64,000 bases of DNA, from contig NZ_BSPQ01000001.1 in NCBI RefSeq assembly GCF_030161115.1, positions 1 to 64,000 of the forward strand, read 5' to 3'. The position numbers and the translations under genes are program-made. The stretch comes from Psychromonas marina. Its GTDB lineage: Bacteria > Pseudomonadota > Gammaproteobacteria > Enterobacterales > Psychromonadaceae. Below, piece by piece: positions 56,695-64,000 of this stretch; the stretch's first letter is position 1; each line of letters starts with the position of its first letter. The notes under the pieces were generated by a model. It saw nothing but the letters and a program-made list of their open reading frames with translations. It had not been told where the DNA came from and ran no database searches.

Positions 56695-57795
56695 ATGAAA
56701 GAAATAGCTATCAAGCAAAGATTTTACCCAACTAAAGACCAAGCCGAACTGTTTGCTAAAACGTTTGGCTGTGTTCGTGTGGTTTGGAATAATATCTTAA
56801 AAGCGAGAACAGATAGCTATTATCAAGATGGAAAAAGCATTAGCTATAACAAAGCAAGTGCCATGCTAACTAGCCTAAAGAAAATACCTGAGTATGATTG
56901 GCTTGGCGAGGTAGCAAGCGTAGCCCTGCAGCAATCAATCAGAAATCAACAGTCTGCGTTTAAGAATTTCTTTGATAAGCGAGGGAAATACCCAAAATTC
57001 AAATCAAAGAAAAACAAACAATCTTTTTCACTTGTCGGCACCGCGCTAAAATATGAAAATGGCAAGCTCTTTATTGCTAAATCAAAAGAGCCACTAAACA
57101 TTCGCTGGAGTCGAGAACTACCTTCAAACCCAAGCTCAATCACGATCAGCAAAGATACCGCTGGGCGTTATTTTGTCTCAATGCTATGTAAATTTAAACC
57201 TAAACCAATGCCTGTTACTGCTAAAACAATTGGTATCGATTTAGGCTTAACAGATTTGTTTATAACCTCTGATGGTGAAAAACAATCCAACCCTCGCCAC
57301 ACAAAACGTTATGAAAGTAAACTTGCATTTTTACAGCGCAAACTATTCAAAAAGAAAAAAGGCTCAGCAAACCGAGCAAAAGCAAAACATAAAGTAGCTA
57401 AATTACATGCAAAAATAGCCGACTGTCGCTTAGATAACTTACACAAGTTATCTCGCAAACTAATTAACGATAACCAAGTCGTTTGCGTTGAAACATTGGC
57501 TGTAAAAAACATGATTAAAAACCCTAAGCTAGCCAAGCATATTGCTGATGCAAGCTGGGGGGAATTCGTTCGGCAATTGAGTTACAAGGCTGAGTGGGCA
57601 GATCGAACTATCTCTAAAATAGATCGGTTTTTCCCAAGCTCTAAGCGTTGTAGCACAGAGAAGTGTGGATTTATAAATCAGAGCCTAAAACTCAGCGTGA
57701 GATCATGGGAGTGCCCACAGTGTCACACAACACATGATCGAGATATTAATGCAGCTATAAACATATTAACCGTTGGGATGGCGGGGCTAGCTTAG
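56695..57795 (+). CDS. tnpB: TnpB (OrfB), RNA-guided nuclease of IS605 family
   Basis: The product is 366 residues, starting MKEIAIKQRFYPTKDQAELF. The RuvC-like site is intact: Asp182 in IGIDLGLTDLF, Glu266 in VCVETLAVKNM and Asp350 in DRDINAAINIL. A zinc finger has Cys319, Cys324, Cys340 and Cys343. TnpB cuts DNA next to a short motif under the direction of an RNA from the element's right end, favouring element retention. No tnpA gene accompanies it here. No inactivating change is seen. Confidence 0.9.
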   Translation: MKEIAIKQRFYPTKDQAELFAKTFGCVRVVWNNILKARTDSYYQDGKSISYNKASAMLTSLKKIPEYDWLGEVASVALQQSIRNQQSAFKNFFDKRGKYPKFKSKKNKQSFSLVGTALKYENGKLFIAKSKEPLNIRWSRELPSNPSSITISKDTAGRYFVSMLCKFKPKPMPVTAKTIGIDLGLTDLFITSDGEKQSNPRHTKRYESKLAFLQRKLFKKKKGSANRAKAKHKVAKLHAKIADCRLDNLHKLSRKLINDNQVVCVETLAVKNMIKNPKLAKHIADASWGEFVRQLSYKAEWADRTISKIDRFFPSSKRCSTEKCGFINQSLKLSVRSWECPQCHTTHDRDINAAINILTVGMAGLA

Positions 57796-57905
57796 GGAGC
57801 GACTGGATCGGGGAGTGTGGCTATGCCAGACTCTAGTGAAAGCGTGTTGAACTAAGAATCTCCTTCCAGAATCAGCTTGCTGATTTGGTGGGAGTTATTC
57901 AATAT
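57700..57905 (+). ncRNA. Candidate omega/right-end element RNA of TnpB
   Basis: TnpB proteins use a guide RNA transcribed from the 3' end of tnpB and the right end of the element. The region contains a GGGAGCGACTGGATCGGGGA segment and the right-end hairpin (57872-57888). The RNA is inferred from the family; the exact ends cannot be read from sequence alone. Confidence 0.35.
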
Positions 57906-57926
57906 TCGAAGGGCATTGTGCCAAGC

Positions 57927-59222
57927 CTACAGGCTTTTCAACAACAAACTATTCTCTAAATAATTACTATTTAGCTGTTTATTAATCAGTTTCGAAACCT
58001 CTGTCGTCATATCAAATTCATTAGCAATACCCGCAAAAGAGTGTATCGCATCAACCACTTCACAAAGCACTATTCTAGCCTGTTCCCAGTTTGCAAAATT
58101 GGCTTGTGCGGCCAGTTTTTGCATTACTTTTAAACTTGGCTGCCGACCAAAACCACCAAAAGCTGTTGCATGCTCACCGTAGGAAGAAGGGCTAAACGTT
58201 ACATCATAAAATGGAGCTAATTGCCACTGCCCACAGTCCTGTTGTAAAAAAGCCCAGTTCTTACTATGATCGTCCTGGTTCAAAGCAAACAAATTAAATG
58301 CCATTCTGCGAAACATTGTTTGACCTGCGGCGGGACTGCGACAGATTAAGCTGCTTACTTTAATTAAATCTTCATAATCTAAACTTGGCATTCGATAATC
58401 TGCATCCAGTAAACCACTTGCACTGTGCATATGTAACCGGCCTTCATTACCATGCCTATTTTTGATCAGATCAAAACGTTTAACAGCCAACCACTGTCTT
58501 GCACCTGAAGCATTAGGAGCATCTAATAGCTTCCATTGTGGGACATCAATACCTGCTTGTTTTGCCATACTTAAATAAGCAGCTTCACATACTCCTTCAT
58601 CATGGCCAAGCGCTAATTGTGAAGAGGTGAATTTAACTAAAAATGCTTCGCTATCATCTCTAGGAGTGGTGCTGCATAAATCATTGCTCTGGTTCAAATA
58701 TAGCTGAGCTTTGGGCCTTGCTCCCCCGGAACTACCCGCATTAATTAATGCTTGCAACACTTCGGATGTTTGCCCATCAAAAATAGCTTGAGCCTGTAGC
58801 CCTAGTTGTGCGATTGATAGCGACTCCTGTTCTGTATTTTTCTTTAAGTCTGAAACAGGTAAATAAGACAATGCTCCCATACCACCTTTACCTACAAACG
58901 AAAGCCTATCCATCGCTGTAATTTGTGCTGGTAACATATTTTCTTTTCTAAAAACCCTATCCATCAACAGTAAGCCCCAACCATCGGGAAGAGAGTCTGA
59001 AAATGCGCCATGCAAAGCATTATGGGGCCGGTTAGGTGCGAGCTGTAGTGATGAATCAAAGTTAAGGTTAAAAGGAGATAGATTATGGTATTGTTGCAAA
59101 TAACTTGCATCGTATTGAAAGTAAACGCCCTGCCTATTTTGCGCTAAGGTACCAACAGCAACATTAGTACCATCCGATAATTTACGAAAAACCTCTAATT
59201 TACTGATACGCCCATAGCCCAT
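57927..59222 (-). CDS. hipA: HipA-family kinase toxin
   Basis: The product is 431 residues, starting MGYGRISKLEVFRKLSDGTN. It has the HipA N-terminal couple_hipA region (FSDSLPDGWGLLLMDRVF), P-loop-like GSSGGARPKAQLYL, Lys in FLVKFTSS, catalytic loop NQDDHSKNWAF and metal motif PFYDVTFSPS. It likely phosphorylates a translation component. It overlaps the HTH gene upstream by one base (TAATG), as in classical hipBA. Confidence 0.85.
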   Translation of the reverse strand: MGYGRISKLEVFRKLSDGTNVAVGTLAQNRQGVYFQYDASYLQQYHNLSPFNLNFDSSLQLAPNRPHNALHGAFSDSLPDGWGLLLMDRVFRKENMLPAQITAMDRLSFVGKGGMGALSYLPVSDLKKNTEQESLSIAQLGLQAQAIFDGQTSEVLQALINAGSSGGARPKAQLYLNQSNDLCSTTPRDDSEAFLVKFTSSQLALGHDEGVCEAAYLSMAKQAGIDVPQWKLLDAPNASGARQWLAVKRFDLIKNRHGNEGRLHMHSASGLLDADYRMPSLDYEDLIKVSSLICRSPAAGQTMFRRMAFNLFALNQDDHSKNWAFLQQDCGQWQLAPFYDVTFSPSSYGEHATAFGGFGRQPSLKVMQKLAAQANFANWEQARIVLCEVVDAIHSFAGIANEFDMTTEVSKLINKQLNSNYLENSLLLKSL

Positions 59223-59503
59223 TATCTCAACACCTCTTCAATTGAGGTAGGGGCAGAATGCACAATTTGTTTTTGGGTAAGAGAGTTTAAACGAGATAAG
59301 TCATCCAAACTCTGCCAAAGCAAAATAAATTGACGAAAAGAGATTTGATCGGTGGTTTCAAACTTTTTAATCGTAGAAGCAGGTACCGTACTTAATTTAG
59401 CAAGTTGAGCTCTAGAAAGTTTAGCGCCCTTTCTTCTTGCAATAAGCCACTCGCATAGCCCTGACTGAACTTCATTAGCAGACAACAAAGACAACTTATT
59501 CAT
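59222..59503 (-). CDS. hipB: HipB-type HTH antitoxin
   Basis: I place the start at 59503 (MNKLSLLSANEVQSGLCEWL), preceded by AGGTGG, giving 93 residues; an upstream start at 59674 would run into an ATPase gene fragment. The XRE motif is RRKGAKLSRAQLAKLSTVPA, STIKKFETTDQISFRQFILL. It should bind HipA and repress the operon. Confidence 0.82.
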   Translation of the reverse strand: MNKLSLLSANEVQSGLCEWLIARRKGAKLSRAQLAKLSTVPASTIKKFETTDQISFRQFILLWQSLDDLSRLNSLTQKQIVHSAPTSIEEVLR

Positions 59504-59619
59504 AAACCACCTAAAATAGACAACATGGTATCCATTATACAACAATATGAAACATTTTGGACACAATAGTAGCCACAAGGAATTAGCTATGTAAACTTTC
59601 TGATGATTAATAGAGATCA

Positions 59620-59766
59620 TTCCTTCCATCGTGCTTCGCTGTTGCGGTCTTGCCAATACGACGCTTACCAACAACTACGCTCAGTTTCCCTTTGCTGTCA
59701 GCTATGTTGGCAGTGACACGTTGTAGCTCATTAAGCTCTGTTTCTCTATTGTAAATTTTTTGCATA
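59620..59766 (-). pseudogene. AAA ATPase N-terminal fragment
   Basis: The minus strand reads MQKIYNRETELNELQRVTAN, then GKLSVVVGKRRIGKTA, which aligns with the start of the intact ATPase at 29236-30570 (MEKFYNRESQLTDL...VVGRRRVGKT). It is truncated after the Walker A and runs into the HipB control region. Confidence 0.75.
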
Positions 59767-59810
59767 ATAATCCCCTAAATTACTTTAGTTGATTATCGTG
59801 CCCCACCTAA

Positions 59811-59858
59811 GTTAAGTTAAGTTAAGTTAAGTTAACTGAATTTAACTTAACTTAGGTT
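59811..59858. repeat. AAGTT repeat and inverted repeat upstream of the ATPase fragment
   Basis: Five AAGTT units (TTAAGTTAAGTTAAGTT...) are followed by ACTGAATTTAACTTAACTTAGG, forming a long dyad. It sits upstream of the ATPase fragment, so it might be its operator; a 30-bp version is at 55725-55754. Confidence 0.55.
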
Positions 59859-60078
59859 GCGACCTCTTTTTTTTACTCCACAGAATGAATAAGTGAGGAG
59901 GTTAACCATAAGTTAACAACACAGAAGTACAACAGAGCCAATTATATACAGCGCATTTTTTACAAGCGCGTAGTTGCTACGCAACTATGCCTTACATCCT
60001 AGCCATGAATGACGAGTTTTTTTTGGCTATAAAATAAACTTTAAATACGCGCCCTAATCATTGATTCTCATTTGGTAA

Positions 60079-60135
60079 TGTCCTTAATCATTGCAATATG
60101 TCCTTAACAAGGATAATCTACTTACATTAAGGACA
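60079..60135 (+). promoter_or_regulatory. TGTCCTTAA operators before the Fic gene
   Basis: TGTCCTTAA occurs at 60079-60087 and 60099-60107, and inverted (TTAAGGACA) at 60127-60135, all just before the Fic start at 60151. The Fic protein has an N-terminal HTH that could bind here. Confidence 0.55.
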
Positions 60136-60150
60136 ATTAATGAGTAGGCT

Positions 60151-61548
60151 ATGAAACAAAATTCACTCACAATTGAGCAAGAACTTAAATTAGTTAAAAA
60201 TGTTATTGATGGTGCACGGAAGCCCCTATCAAGAAGTGATATCAATAACTTATTGTCGATTGATATCACTGAAAAAACACTACAAAGACGCCTAAAAAAT
60301 CTTGTTGTTAATTTGCAGGTTACTACAGCAGGCCAAAGAAGTGCCCTTAAATATATGTCCTTAGTCGAGAGTAAGGAGGTGTTATCTAAAAATATAGAAA
60401 ATGCCCCGTTGAGTGACAACCTCATTTTATCTCAAGAGTCCTTAGAAAAGCTTACTGTCCTTGATAGCCCTTCTTATACACGTACTAAAGTCCCCTATGA
60501 CATGACTTTGCTTGAGAATTATGTCCCTAATAAGACTCGCTATGTACCTGAAGAGACAGCATTCAAACTCAGGGCATTAGGCAAACGCTTTAACAATAAA
60601 CTTGCAGCGGGAACCTACGCTAAGGACATAACACAAAGGCTGCTCGTCGACTTGTCCTTCAACTCTAGTCGACTGGAAGGGAATACATACTCAATTCTTG
60701 ATACAGAGAAGTTACTGCAAATGGGTGAAGCAGCTAATGGTAAGTTCGATGAAGAAACTATTATGATCTTAAATCATAAAGAAGCGATCCTTTTTCTAAT
60801 TGAAAATGCAGAAGAGATTTCCGTGACTCCCTTTGTGATCAGGAATCTACATCAACTTTTGTCGCAAGATTTACTCTCAAATAGCTCAGCATGCGGTAAA
60901 ATAAGACAAATAGAGGTCAAAATAACCAAGACTTCATATATGCCGTTAAATGCTCCACAGCAACTCGAAGAGCTATTTATATTGCTACTAAGAAAGGCCA
61001 ATAAAATTGAAGACCCGTTTGAGCAAGCATTCTTCTTGCTTATGCACCTATCATACCTTCAAGCGTTTGAGGATGTGAATAAACGTACTGCTCGCTTGAG
61101 CTGCAACTTACCTTTCATTCAAGAAAACTTGTGCCCATTAAGCTTTGTGGATGTCCCTAAAGATGACTATGTTAAGTGTTTAATTTATTTTTATGAGACA
61201 GGTGACCATATGCCTGCATTAGATGTATTTATTTGGGCTTACGAGCGTTCTAGCCACCAGTATGAGGTCGTTGAGAGATCTATTGGTGTAATCGATTCGT
61301 ATAGAATCAAATACCGTAGTGAACGCAAACAAGCTATCGGAAAAATCATCAGAGGAATGATTGTGGGGGATGAGGTACAGGTTCAACTCGAGCAGTTTTG
61401 CGTTGAAAACCTAATTCAAAATGCAGATAAATTCATTTCTATTGCGACGGTTGAACTTGATAAACTCCATAGTGGAGCGATTGTGTCACTCGGTGTAACA
61501 GAGAAGTTGTTTCTTACTTGGAAAGACAAATTTGACGCGACTAAATAA
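60151..61548 (+). CDS. Fic-domain protein with HTH and degenerate active site
   Basis: The product is 465 residues. Residues about 8-70 look like a winged-helix DNA-binding domain (LSRSDINNLLSIDITEKTLQ). A Fic_N segment contains the inhibitory-helix motif SSRLEGN (172-178). The catalytic loop, normally HPFxDGNGRxxR, reads QAFEDVNKRTAR (304-315): the essential His is Gln and the DGN glycine is Val, while Asn310, Arg312 and Arg315 remain. A C-terminal helical domain follows. AMPylation activity by the usual mechanism is doubtful; it may be regulatory or use another reaction. The gene stands alone, with the inhibitor helix fused in cis. Confidence 0.8.
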   Translation: MKQNSLTIEQELKLVKNVIDGARKPLSRSDINNLLSIDITEKTLQRRLKNLVVNLQVTTAGQRSALKYMSLVESKEVLSKNIENAPLSDNLILSQESLEKLTVLDSPSYTRTKVPYDMTLLENYVPNKTRYVPEETAFKLRALGKRFNNKLAAGTYAKDITQRLLVDLSFNSSRLEGNTYSILDTEKLLQMGEAANGKFDEETIMILNHKEAILFLIENAEEISVTPFVIRNLHQLLSQDLLSNSSACGKIRQIEVKITKTSYMPLNAPQQLEELFILLLRKANKIEDPFEQAFFLLMHLSYLQAFEDVNKRTARLSCNLPFIQENLCPLSFVDVPKDDYVKCLIYFYETGDHMPALDVFIWAYERSSHQYEVVERSIGVIDSYRIKYRSERKQAIGKIIRGMIVGDEVQVQLEQFCVENLIQNADKFISIATVELDKLHSGAIVSLGVTEKLFLTWKDKFDATK

Positions 61549-61585
61549 CGTAATTCATAATCTATGATGCAGTTTATCAGGCAGA

Positions 61586-61961
61586 GTGTAGTGGTTTAAT
61601 ACTACCGGACACTAGTAAAGACTTCAGTTAATATATCTAGTCGAGGTAGATTATGAATAAGAAAACAACACGTCCAATATTTACAGTAGAATTTAAACAA
61701 AGCGCAGTAAAGCTAGTTACAGAACAAGGATACATTAGGCAGGAAGCAGCCAACAACCTAGGTGTATCACTGAGTGCCATTACTCGTTGGGTCAGAACTG
61801 AAACGCAAACGGACTCAAAGCCAGGCGCTCGGGAAGGTAGAAAAACCAAAAAACCTTCAAATTTGAACCCACTATTCAAAAAACACAAAAGTGCCAAATA
61901 TAAACCTAGAACCAATCATAACAATCAAAACAATCAAAACAATCAAAACAGTCAAAAATAA
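61586..61961 (+). pseudogene. IS3-family OrfA fragment
   Basis: A left end TGTAGTGGTTTAATACTACC GGACACT (61588-61614) precedes MNKKTTRPIFTVEFKQSAVK, an IS3 OrfA HTH (LVTEQGYIRQEAANNLGVSL). After about 60 residues the frame continues as low-complexity NNQNNQN repeats (AACAATCAA units, 61916-61950) and stops. No OrfB remains. Confidence 0.7.
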
Positions 61962-62068
61962 AACAAAAACTTTAATTTAATTAAAAAAAAACCTTATTTG
62001 AACCATTTCTATTTAAGCAATCTCTTATTTAAGCTAATATATGTTTATATACTAAAAAGAGGTCATTT

Positions 62069-62386
62069 ATGATTAATAATTCAATTCTAAAAATGCGGAA
62101 TGAAATTGATGAACTACACAAGTTACTTGTTGAAAAAGTTGACGAGCTAGAATTAAAATCCACTAACCCGAACGATGGCGTGGATCTCAATGAAATGAAT
62201 GAACTAGCTGCACTAATGAAATATAAACGGAAAGAACTTGAAATTTCAATGGAAGACTTAGAGCTTCAAACCAGCCTTTCATACTCAACACTCAAACGTA
62301 TTTTTTCTAACCCTTCGAGCGCCCGTTTTTCAAGCGTTATCATGGTACTAAAAGAACTAGGAATAAAATCATGGGCAGAAAAGTAA
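62069..62386 (+). CDS. hipB: HipB-type HTH component of HipBST
   Basis: The product is 105 residues: an N-terminal coiled helix (MRNEIDELHKLLVEKVDELE) and an XRE domain (AALMKYKRKELEISMEDLEL, QTSLSYSTLKRIFSNPSSAR). AGAGG is upstream of ATG. It overlaps the next gene by 16 bases and is the first gene of a tripartite operon. In HipBST systems HipB augments neutralisation and represses transcription. Confidence 0.8.
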   Translation: MINNSILKMRNEIDELHKLLVEKVDELELKSTNPNDGVDLNEMNELAALMKYKRKELEISMEDLELQTSLSYSTLKRIFSNPSSARFSSVIMVLKELGIKSWAEK

Positions 62387-62682
62387 ATGTTTTTATGTTT
62401 GGTGTTTTTGCTGGAATGCTCGAAGAAAAAGCCGATAAATATGTTTTCACTTACGATGAAAACTACAAAGGAAAACCTATTTCGCTAAGCATTCCTACCT
62501 CCACTCTTTTGCATGTAAGCAAAGAGTTGCACCCGTATTTCAAAAGCCTTACGCCTGAAGGTTGGCTAAAGAAAAGGTATTCAGAAATCCAGAAGATTGA
62601 TGAAAGGGATACATTCGGATTTTTAATAGCAAATGGAACTGATCTCCTAGGCGCAATTACAGTTGAGTCCGTAACTGAGTAG
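62371..62682 (+). CDS. hipS: HipS, antitoxin of HipBST
   Basis: The product is 103 residues matching the N-terminal subdomain 1 of HipA (VFMFGVFAGMLEEKADKYVF, then PISLSIPTSTLLHVSKELHP and PEGWLKKRY), as a stand-alone protein. In E. coli O127 HipBST, the separate HipS of about this length is the antitoxin that blocks HipT. The gene sits between hipB and hipT, overlapping the former and 46 bases before the latter. Confidence 0.8.
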   Translation: MGRKVNVFMFGVFAGMLEEKADKYVFTYDENYKGKPISLSIPTSTLLHVSKELHPYFKSLTPEGWLKKRYSEIQKIDERDTFGFLIANGTDLLGAITVESVTE

Positions 62683-62728
62683 TTCGGAACACAAAATATT
62701 AATGAAGCTAAATACTTAAGAGAAAACC

Positions 62729-63760
62729 ATGAATTTAGATAGATGCCTAATTACGCTAAAGCCACTTAAAGGGAAAAAAGAGCTCGCGGAGGGATATACC
62801 AAAAAAGGTGTTAAATACCTGACAGGAAGCACCACTACAGACACCACGCTACCTTTCACTAGAAGGGGGTTTATTGAAGTGGGGCCAATTAACCAAAAAG
62901 GCATGAGCATATCTGGCTACCAACCAAAATTATCGCTATGTATCATAAATGACCAGTTTAATGTTGTGAAAAATAGTGCAACTTACATCCTAAAGCCATC
63001 TCCAGAGCAGTTCCCAATGCTTGCAGAAAATGAGCACGCAATAATGCTTGTTATGCAACAATTAGGATTTGATGTGCCCCCTTTCGGTCTTGTTGCGTTT
63101 TCAAAGGAGAAAGATGAAGATTCTGTAGAGTATGCTTTTATTATTAAACGCTATGATAGGGTTAACGAGTTAGAAAAAGTCCACCAAGAACAGTTAGACG
63201 CGGCGATGAACGTTGCTGATAAATATGGAAAAGTAGATGGTGTTGCAAAAGTTAGTTACGAACAAGCATGTAAGTTTTTAATTAATAACATCAACTCAAG
63301 CCTAAAGTTCAAACAAGACATTTTCTTGCGAATCATCTACGCTTACGTGCTTGGGAACAACGACCTACACTTGCGTAATTTTGGAATACTAGTGCCTAAA
63401 GTTGAGCCTGAGAGTTTAGCACCTGTTTACGACTATGTATCAACCATTCCTTACTTCGAAGGCGATCCACTCGCTTTACCGTTGTTAGCTCTAGAGGAAA
63501 ATGAAACAGATTTAGCACCAGGCTTTAACACCGAACATGGCACCTACATAGGATATGATTTTATTTTATTTGCCAAGGCAATCGGTATTAACGAGAAAAT
63601 GGCATTAAAACTACTTCATCGTGTAACCACCAAGAGTGCTTCCATCATTCTAGATACCATTAACGCCAGTTACATGAAAAATGAGCACAAAGTTAAAGTG
63701 CTCAGTTGTGTCAATATACGATTAAAAGCGATCAAAGAAACTGAGTACCAACCTCTTTAG
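62729..63760 (+). CDS. hipT: HipT, kinase toxin of HipBST
   Basis: The product is 343 residues, lacking the N-terminal subdomain that HipS provides. The Gly-rich loop has the regulatory serines as S60-I-S62 (GMSISGYQPKLSL), comparable to the SIS of E. coli HipT. Then come the ATP-binding Lys140 (FIIKRYD), catalytic Asp212 in NNDLHLRNF and metal Asp235 in PVYDYVST. HipT phosphorylates tryptophanyl-tRNA synthetase in the E. coli system. Length and residues look intact. Confidence 0.83.
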   Translation: MNLDRCLITLKPLKGKKELAEGYTKKGVKYLTGSTTTDTTLPFTRRGFIEVGPINQKGMSISGYQPKLSLCIINDQFNVVKNSATYILKPSPEQFPMLAENEHAIMLVMQQLGFDVPPFGLVAFSKEKDEDSVEYAFIIKRYDRVNELEKVHQEQLDAAMNVADKYGKVDGVAKVSYEQACKFLINNINSSLKFKQDIFLRIIYAYVLGNNDLHLRNFGILVPKVEPESLAPVYDYVSTIPYFEGDPLALPLLALEENETDLAPGFNTEHGTYIGYDFILFAKAIGINEKMALKLLHRVTTKSASIILDTINASYMKNEHKVKVLSCVNIRLKAIKETEYQPL

Positions 63761-63804
63761 AGAATTTAGCTTATTCGGTGGAAATTTCTACGCCACCGAC
63801 GAAA

Positions 63805-63875
63805 TGCAATATAGTTAAGCAATATTGGCCACAATACTTTGTAATTTTTTAACTCGAAATGATAAAAATAGGAGC
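63805..63875 (+). repeat. Palindromic repeat, copy 18 (left half, diverged)
   Basis: ATAGTTAAGCAATATTGGCC then ACAATACTTTGTAATTTTTT and AACTCGAAATG parallel the left arm of the family (GTTGTGGCTAAATAATTTTG...). It is the last trace before the window end; the remaining 120 bases are AT-rich with no feature seen. Confidence 0.45.
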
Positions 63876-64000
63876 AGTATTTCAAAGAAAATATGGATAC
63901 AAGTAACACCATCTAGGTTTTGTGTTCACTCACAATATAGCGGTATTGACTTACATTCAAATAACAGCGTTTTTTCAATTAAAGATGAAATAGGTAATGT

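Larger units (their letters stand above)
56622..57905 (+). mobile_element. IS200/IS605-group element with tnpB only (IS1341-like)
   Basis: A left hairpin TTAGTGC-GAA-GCACTAA (56638-56655) precedes tnpB and a right hairpin AATCAGC-TT-GCTGATT (57872-57888) follows, with flanking CTCCTTCC/GGTGGGAG. No tnpA is present, so it would need a helper. Confidence 0.6.

Noticed and set aside
21547..63875. Firm call of a chromosomal integron
   Set aside because: No intI gene is in the window and the RYYYAAC/GTTRRRY core boxes are not consistently present, so I only report attC-like behaviour.

Overview
The window is AT-rich gammaproteobacterial DNA. The gene set (cysDN and cysC around an SLC13 permease, wecA, ugd, a yjbH-type exopolysaccharide gene, glmM, and a cluster of near-identical tRNA-Val and initiator tRNA genes) suggests a marine genus such as Psychromonas, or a relative near Vibrio, Moritella or Shewanella. 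No database search was possible, so the genus is an inference. Every product name rests on reading motifs and overall protein resemblance.

Layout. 1-1.3 kb holds decayed insertion sequences (IS3 and IS630 types). 1.4-2.3 kb is a trimeric porin. 2.5-3.2 kb holds remnants of another IS630 transposase and of a umuC-like gene. 3.3-5.8 kb is the end of an integrative element: a tyrosine recombinase, an excisionase-like protein, a Cro-like regulator and repeated TTTGGGCACA motifs that may be attachment or recombinase sites. About 5.9-21 kb is conserved chromosome: two initiator tRNAs, four plus two tRNA-Val(UAC), a DHH phosphoesterase, the sulfate-activation genes cysD, cysN, SLC13 and cysC, then wecA, ugd, yjbH-like and glmM.

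21.5-64 kb is an accessory region full of insertion sequences (IS110/IS1111, IS6, IS3, IS200/IS605) and small orphan genes. It also carries a family of at least 16 related palindromic repeats, all in the same orientation, which behave like the attC sites of a chromosomal integron although the canonical core boxes are not clear. The cargo is defence and toxin-antitoxin genes: a hipA/HTH pair, a DUF1778-GNAT pair, an AAA ATPase with a DUF234-like end, a metallophosphoesterase, an operon whose two large genes fit the DdmDE plasmid-elimination system (helicase-nuclease plus Argonaute-like protein), a PIF1-like helicase facing a WYL-domain regulator across a perfect 25-bp operator-like palindrome, a TnpB, a second hipBA pair, a Fic protein with a damaged catalytic motif, and a three-gene hipBST module.

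The most interesting part is 34-48 kb. The putative ddmD-ddmE operon is bracketed by duplicated copies of three otherwise unrecognised or accessory genes: a 104-aa protein, a 183-aa protein with a Walker-B-like strand, and a metallophosphoesterase. This suggests a defence island that has been rearranged and may contain undescribed partners of DdmDE.
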